A stretch of 64,000 nucleotides of DNA, taken from contig NZ_JAHCLU010000009.1 in the NCBI RefSeq assembly GCF_018448785.1, positions 1 to 64,000 of the forward strand, read 5' to 3'. Each line of letters starts with the position of its first letter. The stretch's first letter is position 1. The notes beneath the pieces were generated by a model that had not been told where the DNA came from, did not search any database, and was given only the letters and a program-made list of their open reading frames with translations. The position numbers were made by a program, and so were the translations under genes. The stretch is from Halomonas jincaotanensis. GTDB lineage: Bacteria; Pseudomonadota; Gammaproteobacteria; Pseudomonadales; Halomonadaceae. Shown here piece by piece: positions 36,192 through 45,132 of the stretch.

Positions 36192-37413
36192 AGCGATGTC
36201 GCCCTTGACGAGGTTAAAACAGCTGCCTTTCGAGGTGCGCCAGTATCTGCTGATCACCGTCAACTACTGGGCCTTCACACTGACCGATGGCGCCCTGCGC
36301 ATGTTGGTGGTGCTGCACTTCCACCAGCTCGGCTACACGCCGCTGGAAGTGGCCATGCTGTTCCTCTTCTACGAGGCGTTTGGCGTGGTCACCAATCTGG
36401 TAGGGGGGTGGTTGGGAGCCCGGCTGGGGCTCAACCGCACCATGAACGCCGGCCTGGCGTTGCAAATACTGGCCCTGGCGATGCTGATGGTGCCCGCGGC
36501 GGCGCTCACCGTGCCCTGGGTGATGGCCGCCCAGGCGCTTTCGGGCATCGCCAAGGACCTCAACAAGATGAGCGCCAAGAGTGCGGTCAAGGTGCTGTTG
36601 CCGAAGGACAGCGCCAGTGCCCAGAGCTCGCTCTACCGCTGGGTGGCCATTCTCACCGGCTCGAAGAACGCCCTCAAGGGTGCCGGCTTCTTCCTCGGCG
36701 GGGTCATGCTGACGCTGATCGGCTTCCGTGGCGCAATGGTGGTCATGGCGACATTGTTGGCCTTGGTGTTGGGCTTGTCGCTGTGGCGGCTGCGTGCCGA
36801 CCTTGGCCGTCAAAAGCGCAAGCCGAAATTCTCCGAGGTGTTCTCCAAGTCGCGGGCCATCAATGTGCTATCGGCAGCGCGGCTGTGTCTCTTTGCCTCG
36901 CGGGATGTCTGGTTCGTGGTGGCGCTGCCGGTGTTTCTCTACGACCAGCACGGTTGGAGCCACTGGACGGTGGGTGGCCTGCTGGCGATCTGGGTGATCG
37001 GCTACGGTGGTGTCCAGACTCAGGCACCACGCCTGACCGGCCTGATCAAGGGTGGGGCGCGAGGCGTCACGGTGTGCTGGGCGCTGGCATTGGCCGGCCT
37101 GCCGGCGCTGCTGGCGTTATTGCCGCTGGCGGAGGTCGGCTGGCTGGTGGCTGGGCTGCTCGCCTTCGGTGTGCTGTTCGCCATCAACTCCAGCTGGCAC
37201 AGCTATCTGATCGTCCATTTCGCCCGGGCTGATGGCGTGTCAATGGACGTCGGCTTCTACTATATGGCCAACGCTATGGGACGTCTGTTGGGGACCTTGT
37301 TGTCGGGTTGGCTCTACATGGCCCATGGGCTTGCCGCCTGCCTGGTAGTTTCCTCGTCGCTGGTAGCGGCCAGTGCCCTGTTGGCCTTGGCGTTGCCGCG
37401 GGAGCACACCTGA
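36184..37413 (+). CDS. arsJ: Organoarsenical efflux MFS transporter ArsJ
   Basis: Twelve-helix MFS permease of 409 residues that exports 1-arseno-3-phosphoglycerate, giving arsenate resistance without reduction. Recognised from its position directly behind the GAPDH gene and family-like sequence: [34 protein letters not shown] near the N-terminus and [17 protein letters not shown] in the middle. Start is GTG 36184, overlapping the GAPDH stop, or ATG 36196. Confidence 0.9.
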   Translation: MAEAMSPLTRLKQLPFEVRQYLLITVNYWAFTLTDGALRMLVVLHFHQLGYTPLEVAMLFLFYEAFGVVTNLVGGWLGARLGLNRTMNAGLALQILALAMLMVPAAALTVPWVMAAQALSGIAKDLNKMSAKSAVKVLLPKDSASAQSSLYRWVAILTGSKNALKGAGFFLGGVMLTLIGFRGAMVVMATLLALVLGLSLWRLRADLGRQKRKPKFSEVFSKSRAINVLSAARLCLFASRDVWFVVALPVFLYDQHGWSHWTVGGLLAIWVIGYGGVQTQAPRLTGLIKGGARGVTVCWALALAGLPALLALLPLAEVGWLVAGLLAFGVLFAINSSWHSYLIVHFARADGVSMDVGFYYMANAMGRLLGTLLSGWLYMAHGLAACLVVSSSLVAASALLALALPREHT

Positions 37414-37472
37414 AACCGGTCGCTATCGGTGCGTGGCGCCTTCCCTTAGAATAGGATTGATAATCACCTGAT

Positions 37473-37838
37473 ATGGAGGCCGCCTTGGCGTTGTTGGAAC
37501 CGGTTCGCGTGTTCAAATGTCTGGGAGACGAGACTCGTCTAATGCTGATGCTGATCATCCTGCGTGAGGGTGAGTTATGTGTCTGCGAACTGACCCATGC
37601 CCTCAACCAGTCCCAGCCCAAGGTGTCACGACATCTCGCTCAGCTTCGCCAGTGCGGCCTGCTTAACGACAGGCGCGAGGGTCAGTGGGTCTATTATGGG
37701 CTTCCGGCCGGTCTGCCCGACTGGGTGAACGAGACGCTAGAGGCGGCAACCAAGGGCGAGACGATACGCCTGGCGGCACTCAGCGGACGGCTCGCCGGCA
37801 TGGGCAGTCGCCCCGAGCGACGCCTGGCGATGTGCTGA
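37473..37838 (+). CDS. arsR: ArsR family arsenite-responsive repressor
   Basis: A winged-helix repressor of 121 residues with the As(III) site Glu-Leu-Cys-Val-Cys-Glu-Leu and recognition helix QSQPKVSRHLAQLRQCGLL. It should release DNA on binding arsenite. ATG 37473 has no ribosome site, but TTG 37485 has GGAGG five bases before it, so the native N-terminus may be ALLEPVRVFKCLGDETR. It follows arsJ by 59 bases on the same strand and probably controls both arms of the ars region, since it is the only ArsR seen in the window. I see no clear copy of the 7-6-7 operator in front of arsR itself. Confidence 0.92.
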   Translation: MEAALALLEPVRVFKCLGDETRLMLMLIILREGELCVCELTHALNQSQPKVSRHLAQLRQCGLLNDRREGQWVYYGLPAGLPDWVNETLEAATKGETIRLAALSGRLAGMGSRPERRLAMC

Positions 37839-38006
37839 GCCACCCTGGAAGCCAGTCGCCCGGCCTTTTTCCACCTTCTCTCCATCGCCAACTTGCTTAC
37901 CTTTCCGGCCCTCGACTAGCCTTGGATGGATCGTTGATGCCTTTCAGCAGTGGCGCCTGGGTCATCACTGGCTGAATCGCCGTGACCCCTGCCGGAGCTT
38001 TTTCAA

Positions 38007-38948
38007 GTGGAATTCAAGGACTACTATCAGATCCTCGGGGTAGCGAAAACCGCGACGACCGACGAGATCAAGAAGGCCTATCGCAAGCTAGCGCGCAAGT
38101 TTCATCCCGATGTCAGCAAGGAGCCCGATACAGAACAGCGCATGCAGGAGCTCAACGAGGCCAAGGCCGTATTGTCCGATCCCGAAAAGCGTCTCGCCTA
38201 CGACCAGCTGGCTCAGCAATATCGATCGGGCCAGGATTTCCAGCCACCGCCTGACTGGGATGCCGGTTTCGAGTTCAGCGGGGGGGGCTTCGAAGAGGCT
38301 GACCTCGGCGAGTTCAGCGACTTCTTCGCCAACCTGTTCGGTCAGGGTTACCGATCAGGGCAAGGGAGACGCGGCTATCAGATGCGTGGCGAGGATCGTC
38401 ATGCCAAGATCAATATCGATCTGGCGGATGCTTACCACGGTGCTACCCGGGCGATCACCCTGCAAGTACCGCAGGTCGACCCCCAAGGCCGTATTCACTC
38501 CCGGGAGCATACCCTGAGCGTTCGGATACCCAAGGGCGTCAAGGCGGGCCAGCATATTCGGCTATCGGGGCAGGGTAGTCCTGGTGTCGGGGGTGGTCCA
38601 GCGGGTGATCTGTTTCTCGAGATCCACTTCACGCCGGATTCGCGTTATCGGGTCGAGGGACGTGATGTGCATCAAACGGTACCGGTGACGCCGTGGGAAG
38701 CCGCCCTGGGAGCCAACATCGAGACGCCGACCCCCTCGGGAGTGGTGAAGGTGAAGGTGCCTGCCGGGTCGCAGGCCGGCCGCCGGTTGCGCCTTAAGGG
38801 TCGCGGTATTCCAGGGCCGGAGCCGGGTGATCTCTATGTGGAGCTCGAGGTGGTGCTGCCTCCGGCCGACACCGACAAGGCGCGGGAACTGTATGAGACC
38901 ATGGCGCGGGAGCTCGCCTTCGATCCGCGCCAACGCAAGGGAGGCTAG
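38007..38948 (+). CDS. cbpA: Curved-DNA-binding DnaJ-type co-chaperone CbpA
   Basis: DnaJ-class protein of 313 residues: J domain (5-70) with the His-Pro-Asp motif in FHPDVSK, a Gly/Phe-rich linker (75-125) and the two beta-barrel C-terminal domains; no zinc finger. This architecture is CbpA, a DnaK partner and nucleoid protein. The start codon is GTG with GGAG about 10 bases upstream. Followed 3 bases later by cbpM. Confidence 0.93.
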   Translation: MEFKDYYQILGVAKTATTDEIKKAYRKLARKFHPDVSKEPDTEQRMQELNEAKAVLSDPEKRLAYDQLAQQYRSGQDFQPPPDWDAGFEFSGGGFEEADLGEFSDFFANLFGQGYRSGQGRRGYQMRGEDRHAKINIDLADAYHGATRAITLQVPQVDPQGRIHSREHTLSVRIPKGVKAGQHIRLSGQGSPGVGGGPAGDLFLEIHFTPDSRYRVEGRDVHQTVPVTPWEAALGANIETPTPSGVVKVKVPAGSQAGRRLRLKGRGIPGPEPGDLYVELEVVLPPADTDKARELYETMARELAFDPRQRKGG

Positions 38949-38951
38949 GAC

Positions 38952-39266
38952 ATGGCGCAGCAACGTGTCGCCAGCGGCGAACTGATCGACGAGGCAGCCC
39001 TGACGCTTGACGAGCTTGCGCGAGCCTGTTCGGTCGAGACCGACTGGGTCGTCGAACGCATCGAGAGTGGCCTGCTGGCCGATGGCTCGTCTTATCTCGC
39101 GAGCTGGCGCTTCAGCAGCCGCGACCTGACCCGAGCACGGCGGATGTGTCAGCTGGAACGTGACTTCGAGGCCGCGCCTGAGCTCGCCGCCTTGGCGACC
39201 GACCTGATCGAGGAGAACCAGCGTCTCAAGGACCGCTTACGGGCTGCCGGGCTGAGCGAGGATTGA
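38952..39266 (+). CDS. cbpM: Chaperone modulator CbpM
   Basis: A 104-residue MerR-like winged-helix protein that binds the J domain of CbpA and inhibits it. Sequence EAALTLDELARACSVETDWVVERIESGLL and the following RARRMCQLERDFEAAPELAALATDLIEEN fit the family. Located 3 bases after cbpA, the invariant arrangement. Confidence 0.92.
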   Translation: MAQQRVASGELIDEAALTLDELARACSVETDWVVERIESGLLADGSSYLASWRFSSRDLTRARRMCQLERDFEAAPELAALATDLIEENQRLKDRLRAAGLSED

Positions 39267-39339
39267 GTTTACCCATAGCGGATTCTCGCCGTGTCGGGGT
39301 CGAGTTGGGGGGGGACGGGCGGTAGACCTTATGCGGGTT

Positions 39340-39501
39340 TCATGAATAACGCCGCCGCTTGAACGATACATCACGCAGGTAGGCGGGATTTTCGCCAATG
39401 CGGCGGATATTGGCCCAGGTGCCCTTGTGAAAGTGAGAGGGTCCCGACGGCGGCACCGCTCCGGTCAGCTTGAGAAAGTGGCGTCGACTCAGTCGTGGCA
39501 T
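39340..39501 (-). CDS. Small ORF with Tat-like Ser-Arg-Arg motif; possible gene remnant
   Basis: A 53-residue frame beginning MPRLSRRHFLKLTGAV, a near-perfect twin-arginine export motif, but the hydrophobic segment that should follow is missing; instead comes PPSGPSHFHKGTWANIRRIGENPAYLRD. It starts 25 bases after the stop of the MFS transporter on the same strand. It may be a small real protein or the start of a Tat-exported enzyme joined to other DNA by deletion. I recognise no family for the second part. Confidence 0.4.
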   Translation of the reverse strand: MPRLSRRHFLKLTGAVPPSGPSHFHKGTWANIRRIGENPAYLRDVSFKRRRYS

Positions 39502-39526
39502 GGTCCCGTACTTCAGCGTTGTTAGG

Positions 39527-40696
39527 TCAGTCAATGTGCCGCATTGCCCAGAGCCCGAGTATCGGTCCCGGCAGCAGCCACCACAGCACCCAAGCGCCTT
39601 GCCACTGCCAGAGCGTCGTGGTCAGTGAGATGGCGGGAATCGTCAGGGCGAAGCCGACAGCGTTCATCACCGCCAGGGTCGAGCCGATGCGTTCTCGCGG
39701 CGCCGTCTCGGCGGCCAGGGCCGAGAACTGCGGCGAATCGGCGATCACCGTCAGTCCCCAGAAGGCCAAGAGAACCAGCAGCAGAGTGGGCGGTGCCCAG
39801 GTCAACAGCGGGTAGGCCAGACAGGTCAGCCCCGAGGCGGCAAGCGCTCGTCGGGCGACATACAGGCTGCCCAGTTCGCGACTCAGGATTCCTCCGACTA
39901 CGCAGCCGGCAAGTCCCAGGGCAATGATGCCGAACGACAGCCAGGAGATCAGCCCCGGCGCGGCCGTGAGCCGTTCGATCTCCCGAGCGACCAGGAAGGG
40001 CGTCAGGGTCCAGAAAGCATAGAGCTCCCAGCAGTGGCCGAAGTAGCCGCCGGCTACGGCGCGGAAGCGTGGCACGCGCAGGGCAGAGAGGCCTTCCTTG
40101 AGTCGGGCACGACCGCTGCTGGTGGGGAGATGGGGACCATCGCCCAGGGCAAGGATCATCCCGCCGCCCACCAGCGCCAGGCCCGAGGCGCCAAGCAGTG
40201 ACCACTGCCAGGGCAGGCCCAGTGTGGAGCCCCTCAGCAGGTGCGGCAGGGCGGTACCCAGTGTCAGCATGCCGACCAGCCAGGATAGCGCCGCCCCGGT
40301 ATACTTCGGCGTCCAGCCGATCACCAGCTTCATGCCCAGCGGGTAGATGCCGGCGAGGCAGAGCCCGGTCAGGAAGCGCAGCAGCAGGTCGAGGGGTGGG
40401 TGCGGCGCCGCCAGCACGAAACCCGCGTTGGTCAATGCCCCTGCCAGGCACGCGGCGGCAAAGATCCGGCTGGCGCGGAAGCGGTCGGCAAGTCCCGTGG
40501 CGGCGATGAACAGGGTGCCGACGATGAAGCCGGCCTGGACGGTCAGGGTCAGCCGGCCGAGGTCGGCCTCAGATAGCCCCAGGTCGCGGGACAGCGCCAG
40601 GCCCACGCCGTTGACGGAAAACCACAACGAGGTGCCAAAAAGCTGGGCGACAACGATGAGGAGAAGGGGATGGCGCTGCCATCGATGAAGCGTCAT
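39527..40696 (-). CDS. MFS transporter
   Basis: A 389-residue twelve-helix permease. The N-terminus VVAQLFGTSLWFSVNGVG and helices throughout fit the major facilitator superfamily; LADRFRASRIFAAACLAGAL is the helix 2-3 loop. Substrate unknown. It sits on the minus strand downstream of a thioredoxin-like gene and an ArsP-type permease, inside the arsenic region, but nothing in the sequence ties it to arsenic. Confidence 0.82.
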   Translation of the reverse strand: MTLHRWQRHPLLLIVVAQLFGTSLWFSVNGVGLALSRDLGLSEADLGRLTLTVQAGFIVGTLFIAATGLADRFRASRIFAAACLAGALTNAGFVLAAPHPPLDLLLRFLTGLCLAGIYPLGMKLVIGWTPKYTGAALSWLVGMLTLGTALPHLLRGSTLGLPWQWSLLGASGLALVGGGMILALGDGPHLPTSSGRARLKEGLSALRVPRFRAVAGGYFGHCWELYAFWTLTPFLVAREIERLTAAPGLISWLSFGIIALGLAGCVVGGILSRELGSLYVARRALAASGLTCLAYPLLTWAPPTLLLVLLAFWGLTVIADSPQFSALAAETAPRERIGSTLAVMNAVGFALTIPAISLTTTLWQWQGAWVLWWLLPGPILGLWAMRHID

Positions 40697-40756
40697 CCGG
40701 TTATCATCGGGCTCTGCCCGTCGTATGGCAAGCCGCCATCCTGACCCTGCTGCCGT

Positions 40757-40993
40757 TCAAGCCTTCAGCCACGACTCGATCTTGCCGCGATTCGGTACGC
40801 TGCCACTGTGGACAAGCTTGCCGTCGATAGCCACACCAGGCGTCGACATGACCTGGTAGCTCATGATGGCGGCCGGATCGGTTACCTTCTGGACCTCCAC
40901 CTCGATGCCCAACTCGCCGGCCACCTCTTGGATCTGCTCGGCGGTGTTGACGCACTTCTTGCAGCCGGTGCCCAGAACTTCGATCTTTTTCAT
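40757..40993 (-). CDS. Thioredoxin-fold redox-active disulfide protein
   Basis: A 78-residue protein with active site Cys-Lys-Lys-Cys (GTGCKKCVNT) and the cis-Pro loop in MSTPGVAIDGK. This is the small thioredoxin family often paired with ArsP/DUF318 permeases, as here: the permease gene is 18 bases upstream on the same strand. Likely hands electrons or metal(loid)-thiol intermediates to the permease; that is inference. Confidence 0.88.
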   Translation of the reverse strand: MKKIEVLGTGCKKCVNTAEQIQEVAGELGIEVEVQKVTDPAAIMSYQVMSTPGVAIDGKLVHSGSVPNRGKIESWLKA

Positions 40994-41011
40994 GATTGCG
41001 CTCCTTTCCGT

Positions 41012-42028
41012 TTAGTGAAAACCGCTGAACAGCCAGGGGCTCAGCAGGTTGATCAGCCAGCCAACGATCATAAAGTTGGCCAGCAGGATGACGAAGATGG
41101 TGGCCAGCAGGCGCCACTGCATGACCTGCTTGAGCATGATGAACTCGGGGAAGCTGGCCGCCACGGTGCTCATGCAGAACGCCAGGGTGGTGCCCACCGG
41201 CAGGCCCTTGAGAATCAGGCTCTCCATCACCGGGATGACGCCGGTGGCGTTGGAGTACAGGGGCAGACCGGCAAATACGGCCGTCGGGACGTTCCACCAC
41301 TGGCCGCTGCCGAGGTTATCGGCGAACCAGCCGTCTGGCACGAAGCCGTGAAGGGCGGCGCCCAGGCCAACGCCGATGATCACCCACTTCCAGATCCGGC
41401 CGACGATCTCCTTGAGCTCGTCCCGGGCAAATTCGTGGCGGTCCTTCAAGGTGAGAACGGGCGCCTCGGGGGCGGGCTCGTCGCCGTGAGACGTCGAGGT
41501 GGCTTGTTGATAGGCCTTGGCGGCGAAATCCTTCAGCCAGCGCTCACCCTTGAGGACATCGAGTATCATGCCGCCGCCGATGCCTACCGCCATGCCGATG
41601 GCGATGTAGACCAGTGTGAATTCCCAGCCCAGCAGGCTCCACAGCATGATCACTGCCACCTCGTTGATGATCGGCGAGGTGAACAGGAAGGCCATGGTGA
41701 TGCCCAGCGGAATCCCGGCGCTGGTGAAGCCCAGGAACAATGGGATGCTCGAGCAGGAGCAGAAGGGCGTGATGGCACCGAAGCCGGCGCCCAGGCCATA
41801 GCCGGCCAGGCGAGGTTTCTGTTGGATATAGTGACGCACCCGCTCCAGGTTCAGCGAGGCGCGCATCAGCGCGATCACGTAGATCACCACCACCAGCAAC
41901 GCGAAGATCTTGGTGGTGTCCTCGACGAAGAAGTGTAGCGAGGTGCCAAGCTTGCTTTCGGGATCTAGGCCGGCCAGCCCATAGATCAGCCAGTCGGCCA
42001 GCCAGGTAAATACCTCCAGCATGTTCAT
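41012..42028 (-). CDS. ArsP/DUF318-type permease
   Basis: A 338-residue membrane protein with about eight helices and the family motif FCSCSSIPLF near residue 105, where the cysteines may handle a thiol-bound metal(loid). Characterised ArsP exports trivalent methylated arsenicals; other members have unknown substrates. GGAGACATG gives a short-spaced ribosome site. First gene of a two-gene unit with the thioredoxin-like protein. ars genes on both sides make an arsenical substrate plausible. Confidence 0.82.
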   Translation of the reverse strand: MNMLEVFTWLADWLIYGLAGLDPESKLGTSLHFFVEDTTKIFALLVVVIYVIALMRASLNLERVRHYIQQKPRLAGYGLGAGFGAITPFCSCSSIPLFLGFTSAGIPLGITMAFLFTSPIINEVAVIMLWSLLGWEFTLVYIAIGMAVGIGGGMILDVLKGERWLKDFAAKAYQQATSTSHGDEPAPEAPVLTLKDRHEFARDELKEIVGRIWKWVIIGVGLGAALHGFVPDGWFADNLGSGQWWNVPTAVFAGLPLYSNATGVIPVMESLILKGLPVGTTLAFCMSTVAASFPEFIMLKQVMQWRLLATIFVILLANFMIVGWLINLLSPWLFSGFH

Positions 42029-42260
42029 GTCTCCTGTCTCTCATGAGTGTCTCAACTCAGAAGACGCAGGAGGAGGCAAAAGGATACTCAACCAAGCATC
42101 CTCAGTTCTTCGTCACTACATGTGGATTTGGCCTGATCCAGCATACGCCCCACGGGGCTGCTGACTCACTCCGCCAGCTGAGTGAGTTAATTGAAAGGTC
42201 GGGGGTACTATCGCCGGCCTTTCGAACCGAGCCACGAGCGAACAGAGAGCAGCATGTCCC
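42029..42260. other. Intergenic stretch without a gene
   Basis: Between the permease and the DUF2905 relic I see no supported reading frame. Short open frames here have no ribosome site or family resemblance. The permease promoter should lie near 42040-42130 on the minus strand. Confidence 0.5.
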
Positions 42261-42390
42261 ACCACTCTGATTGTCATAGGCCAGTGCATCGTCGCCATCG
42301 TCCTACTCTGGCTCTAGCTCTCCAAGCTGCCCCTCGGCCAATTGCCCGGCGATATTGCTATCAGGAGCGCGAGGTACGATCGTCGGCTGC
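42261..42390 (+). pseudogene. DUF2905 protein remnant with in-frame stop
   Basis: Translating from 42261 gives TTLIVIGQCIVAIVLLWL, a TAG at 42315-42317, then LSKLPLGQLPGDIAIRSARYD. The second half is the DUF2905 signature (Leu-Gly-x-Leu-Pro-Gly-Asp-Ile-x-Ile) and the first is its membrane helix. After about 42390 the similarity ends, so the second helix is lost. The gene is dead or heavily rearranged. The remaining sequence up to 42552 holds nothing I can identify. Confidence 0.65.
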
Positions 42391-42552
42391 ATGACATTGT
42401 TCAGCATGGCGGGAAAATTCCTCCACTATGCGAAGCAGCAGACGGATGGAGCACCTGGTTGGGCGCCAACGTCCCTCGACACGCTGACGCCCGGGGATGG
42501 CGCGGCGCGAACTTCCCGAGTGCAAGGGCATTAACTACTGTGCGCCGGTCGC

Positions 42553-43122
42553 TCAGCGCTGGACCCCACAGTGCTGGTCGAGCTGCCGCCCCCGTTCTTC
42601 ATCGACCGGAATAGTCAGCGGCCCCTCTGAGGGCGAATCCAGAAAAGTCGCGACGACGACGGTTTCTGCGGTCTCGCTTGGATTGACGGCGGTGTGCACA
42701 TTGTCACCACCCGGATCAATGAACATGGTGCCGGTCGGATAGGGGCGCTCGACACAGTCGTCAGCATAGATGTAGATCAGTTCGCCCTGTTGCACGCCAG
42801 CCAGGACGAGGCCCGGATGGGTATGCCAAGGAAAGACGGCGCCCGGTTGGATGGTGAATTCGTACACCACAACATCGGAAGGGTCGTCGAGCGCAATGAT
42901 CAGCTCTTCCCGGCCTTCGGGCTGCAAGTGAATCTCGATGCTGACGTTGTCGGTGAACCGGGTCCGCTCGTCTGACAGTTGTCTGGCCGTGATTGGCGCT
43001 GCGGCCCCTCCGTCAGCCATCACCCCAGCCGCTGTAGTCAGCATTCCGATCGCGCATGCCGACGCTGCGATGGATTGGAGCGCCTTAGGAAACGAGCTGT
43101 ACTGCTGAATAGTCATGGTCAT
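42553..43122 (-). CDS. Secreted cupin-domain protein
   Basis: A 189-residue protein with a signal peptide (about residues 1-36, ending GVMADGG) and a single cupin barrel: metal-binding motif PWHTHPGLVLAGVQQGELIYIY with the His-x-His and a later His in GDNVHTAVNP. Role unknown; related proteins are periplasmic small-molecule binders or dioxygenase-like. It lies 38 bases downstream of the OsmC gene on the same strand, possibly cotranscribed. Confidence 0.8.
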   Translation of the reverse strand: MTMTIQQYSSFPKALQSIAASACAIGMLTTAAGVMADGGAAAPITARQLSDERTRFTDNVSIEIHLQPEGREELIIALDDPSDVVVYEFTIQPGAVFPWHTHPGLVLAGVQQGELIYIYADDCVERPYPTGTMFIDPGGDNVHTAVNPSETAETVVVATFLDSPSEGPLTIPVDEERGRQLDQHCGVQR

Positions 43123-43160
43123 CGTTACTTACTCCTTTTGTTCTTACGGCGTGATCTGTC

Positions 43161-43709
43161 TTACTGTTGACTGATACGCCATTCAGTCTGTATCTCGACC
43201 CCGTGCTTGAGGGTCTGCATCACGATGCAACACGCTTCCGCGTGGTTGGCTAGCACCTTCAGTGTTGCCGCGTCGCTGGTGCCGGACGTCACCTGTGCAC
43301 TGACATCGCAGTGCAAGCGTTGAAAGCCCACTGGTACTGACGGATCCACGCGCAGTGCCCCTCGCACGTCAACCTCAGCGGCCACGTGCACTTCGACGTC
43401 TGCCAGTCCTATTCTGAGCCGCTGGGCCACCATGCGTGTCGTCGAGCGCAGACACGCCGCGAGGGCCGACGTGAGCAGATCTCCTGGATTGGGGGCATCG
43501 TGATCACCACCCACCGCCCGATGGAGCCCGTAGGCCCAACGGACTCCGCCGTTGTTGGCCGGTTCGATTTCGCCACGGATCGGGTCTGCTGGATCACCGT
43601 CCAAGGCCCGCGCGTGGTCGCTGATCCAGGCTGCTTCGGGGGTTCTACGGTAGGTCTGTTGCAGTGCTCGCTGGCGATGCGTTACCACGGGTTCACTGAG
43701 CATTTCCAT
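43161..43709 (-). CDS. OsmC/Ohr family protein
   Basis: A 182-residue peroxidase-like protein. The two catalytic cysteines are visible in LAACLRSTTRMVAQ and HAEACCIVMQTL. OsmC proteins reduce organic hydroperoxides using thiols. The N-terminal extension of ~45 residues is longer than usual. It lies between the hydrolase-LuxR gene and the cupin gene on the minus strand. Confidence 0.84.
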   Translation of the reverse strand: MEMLSEPVVTHRQRALQQTYRRTPEAAWISDHARALDGDPADPIRGEIEPANNGGVRWAYGLHRAVGGDHDAPNPGDLLTSALAACLRSTTRMVAQRLRIGLADVEVHVAAEVDVRGALRVDPSVPVGFQRLHCDVSAQVTSGTSDAATLKVLANHAEACCIVMQTLKHGVEIQTEWRISQQ

Positions 43710-43843
43710 TTCGCTGCCTCCTGGTCGCCGTTCGTTGTGCCTGCATGTAAGCTAGGCAGTTGTCGGCGCGCGGACATGAGGCAGGCGTCCCGATAGGCGG
43801 AACGGATTCGGAAAACTTCGGGATGCGTGTCCCGCAATAAGGG

Positions 43844-44905
43844 TCAGTCGTCGCCGAACCCCGCTTGTCGGGCCAGTACGATGAGTTGTGCACGGCTGGT
43901 GGCACCCAGCTTGCCGGCGATGTTGCTGGTGTGGTTGCGCACCGTCTTCACCGCAACCGACAACGCAACGGCGATCTCGGCGTTGGACTGCCCGCGCGCG
44001 ACGCTGTCGAGCACGACGCGCTCGCGGCGAGTCAGCGCATCGAAGGTCGGCCCCGCTGCAATGGGGCCGTCGGCGAGGAAGCGCCGCAACTCACCGAAGA
44101 AGGGGCGCCAGCCAGGGTCGTCGGGCTGCAGAATGTGGGTGTCTCCAGCCAGCGGCAGAAAGCGCGCGCCCAGAATCTGCGCTGCCAGGATACGTCCCAG
44201 CTCGAAGGGCACCATGGCGTCACCTTCGACATGCGCGACCAGCGTCGGACAACGGATATGCTGCAGGGCGTCGCGCACGTCGATTTCGTGGAATCCCCGC
44301 CATAACCTCTGCGCGTTCTGCGGCGATGCGGTGATCCGCTGGAGTTCATCCCACCATTCGATCTGCTCAACATGCTTGCGCGGCGACAATAGCCGCGCGA
44401 ACAGCTCGCGGAACGCGCCGCTACTGCGCCCCCAACCGACCTCGATCAGCCGAGATAAGGCTTCGGCCTCCGCCTTCTTGCGATCGGACGCCCCGTGGCT
44501 GAAAGCCCCGTTGGGGTAGCTGTTGTAGAGCACCAGACGACTGACCCGCTCTGGATGCCTCTGCGCATAACGCAGCGCGATCGGGCCTCCCTGACACAGC
44601 CCGAGCAGGGAGAACTGCCGCCATCCCAGGCTGTCCGCCACCGCTTCGAGATCACGCACCCATGCCTCCAAGCCCTGCTCTGCAGCGGTGTGATCAGACA
44701 AACCAGAACCGCGGATGTCGAAACGGGCCAGCGAATGGTGCCTCGTAAGCTCGCGCAGCCACGGTTGCCACACCGGACTGTGCCAGTCGTGCTCGGCATG
44801 GCTCAGCCAACCACCCACGCGCAGCAGCGGCGAACCTTGACCGGAAAGCGCGTAAGCGATGCGCACTCCGTCCAGTGTTGTGCAGAAGCCGATTCGTTGC
44901 CTCAT
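43844..44905 (-). CDS. Alpha/beta hydrolase fused to a LuxR-type DNA-binding domain
   Basis: A 353-residue fusion: hydrolase domain (residues 1-270) and C-terminal LuxR helix-turn-helix (about 285-350, LTRRERVVLDSVARGQSNAEIAVALSVAVKTVRNHTSNI). The nucleophile elbow is Gly-Leu-Cys-Gln-Gly, so Cys stands in place of Ser; Asp (EGDAMVPFE) and His (GDTHIL) are in place. It probably senses a small ester or lactone-like ligand and regulates transcription; turnover may be weak. The OsmC and cupin genes downstream are candidate targets. Confidence 0.87.
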   Translation of the reverse strand: MRQRIGFCTTLDGVRIAYALSGQGSPLLRVGGWLSHAEHDWHSPVWQPWLRELTRHHSLARFDIRGSGLSDHTAAEQGLEAWVRDLEAVADSLGWRQFSLLGLCQGGPIALRYAQRHPERVSRLVLYNSYPNGAFSHGASDRKKAEAEALSRLIEVGWGRSSGAFRELFARLLSPRKHVEQIEWWDELQRITASPQNAQRLWRGFHEIDVRDALQHIRCPTLVAHVEGDAMVPFELGRILAAQILGARFLPLAGDTHILQPDDPGWRPFFGELRRFLADGPIAAGPTFDALTRRERVVLDSVARGQSNAEIAVALSVAVKTVRNHTSNIAGKLGATSRAQLIVLARQAGFGDD

Positions 44906-45132
44906 ACGGCCATTCGCTGTCTCTTACGCTCAAATGTCTTCGGACGACGCACATGCCCTCTCTGTGATGCGCCGTGCAGCTCAGAAGGTAATAGAAACCA
45001 TATCAGGAAAACGTTCTGCAAACGGATTTGTGTGGTATAGCCCACGCCTGTCGTTCTGCCGAAGGCTCAACGCGCCAGCTTAGCCGCGGGGAAACCGTCG
45101 GTTGCAGCGCCTCTTTAGAGTTCTTAGACGTT

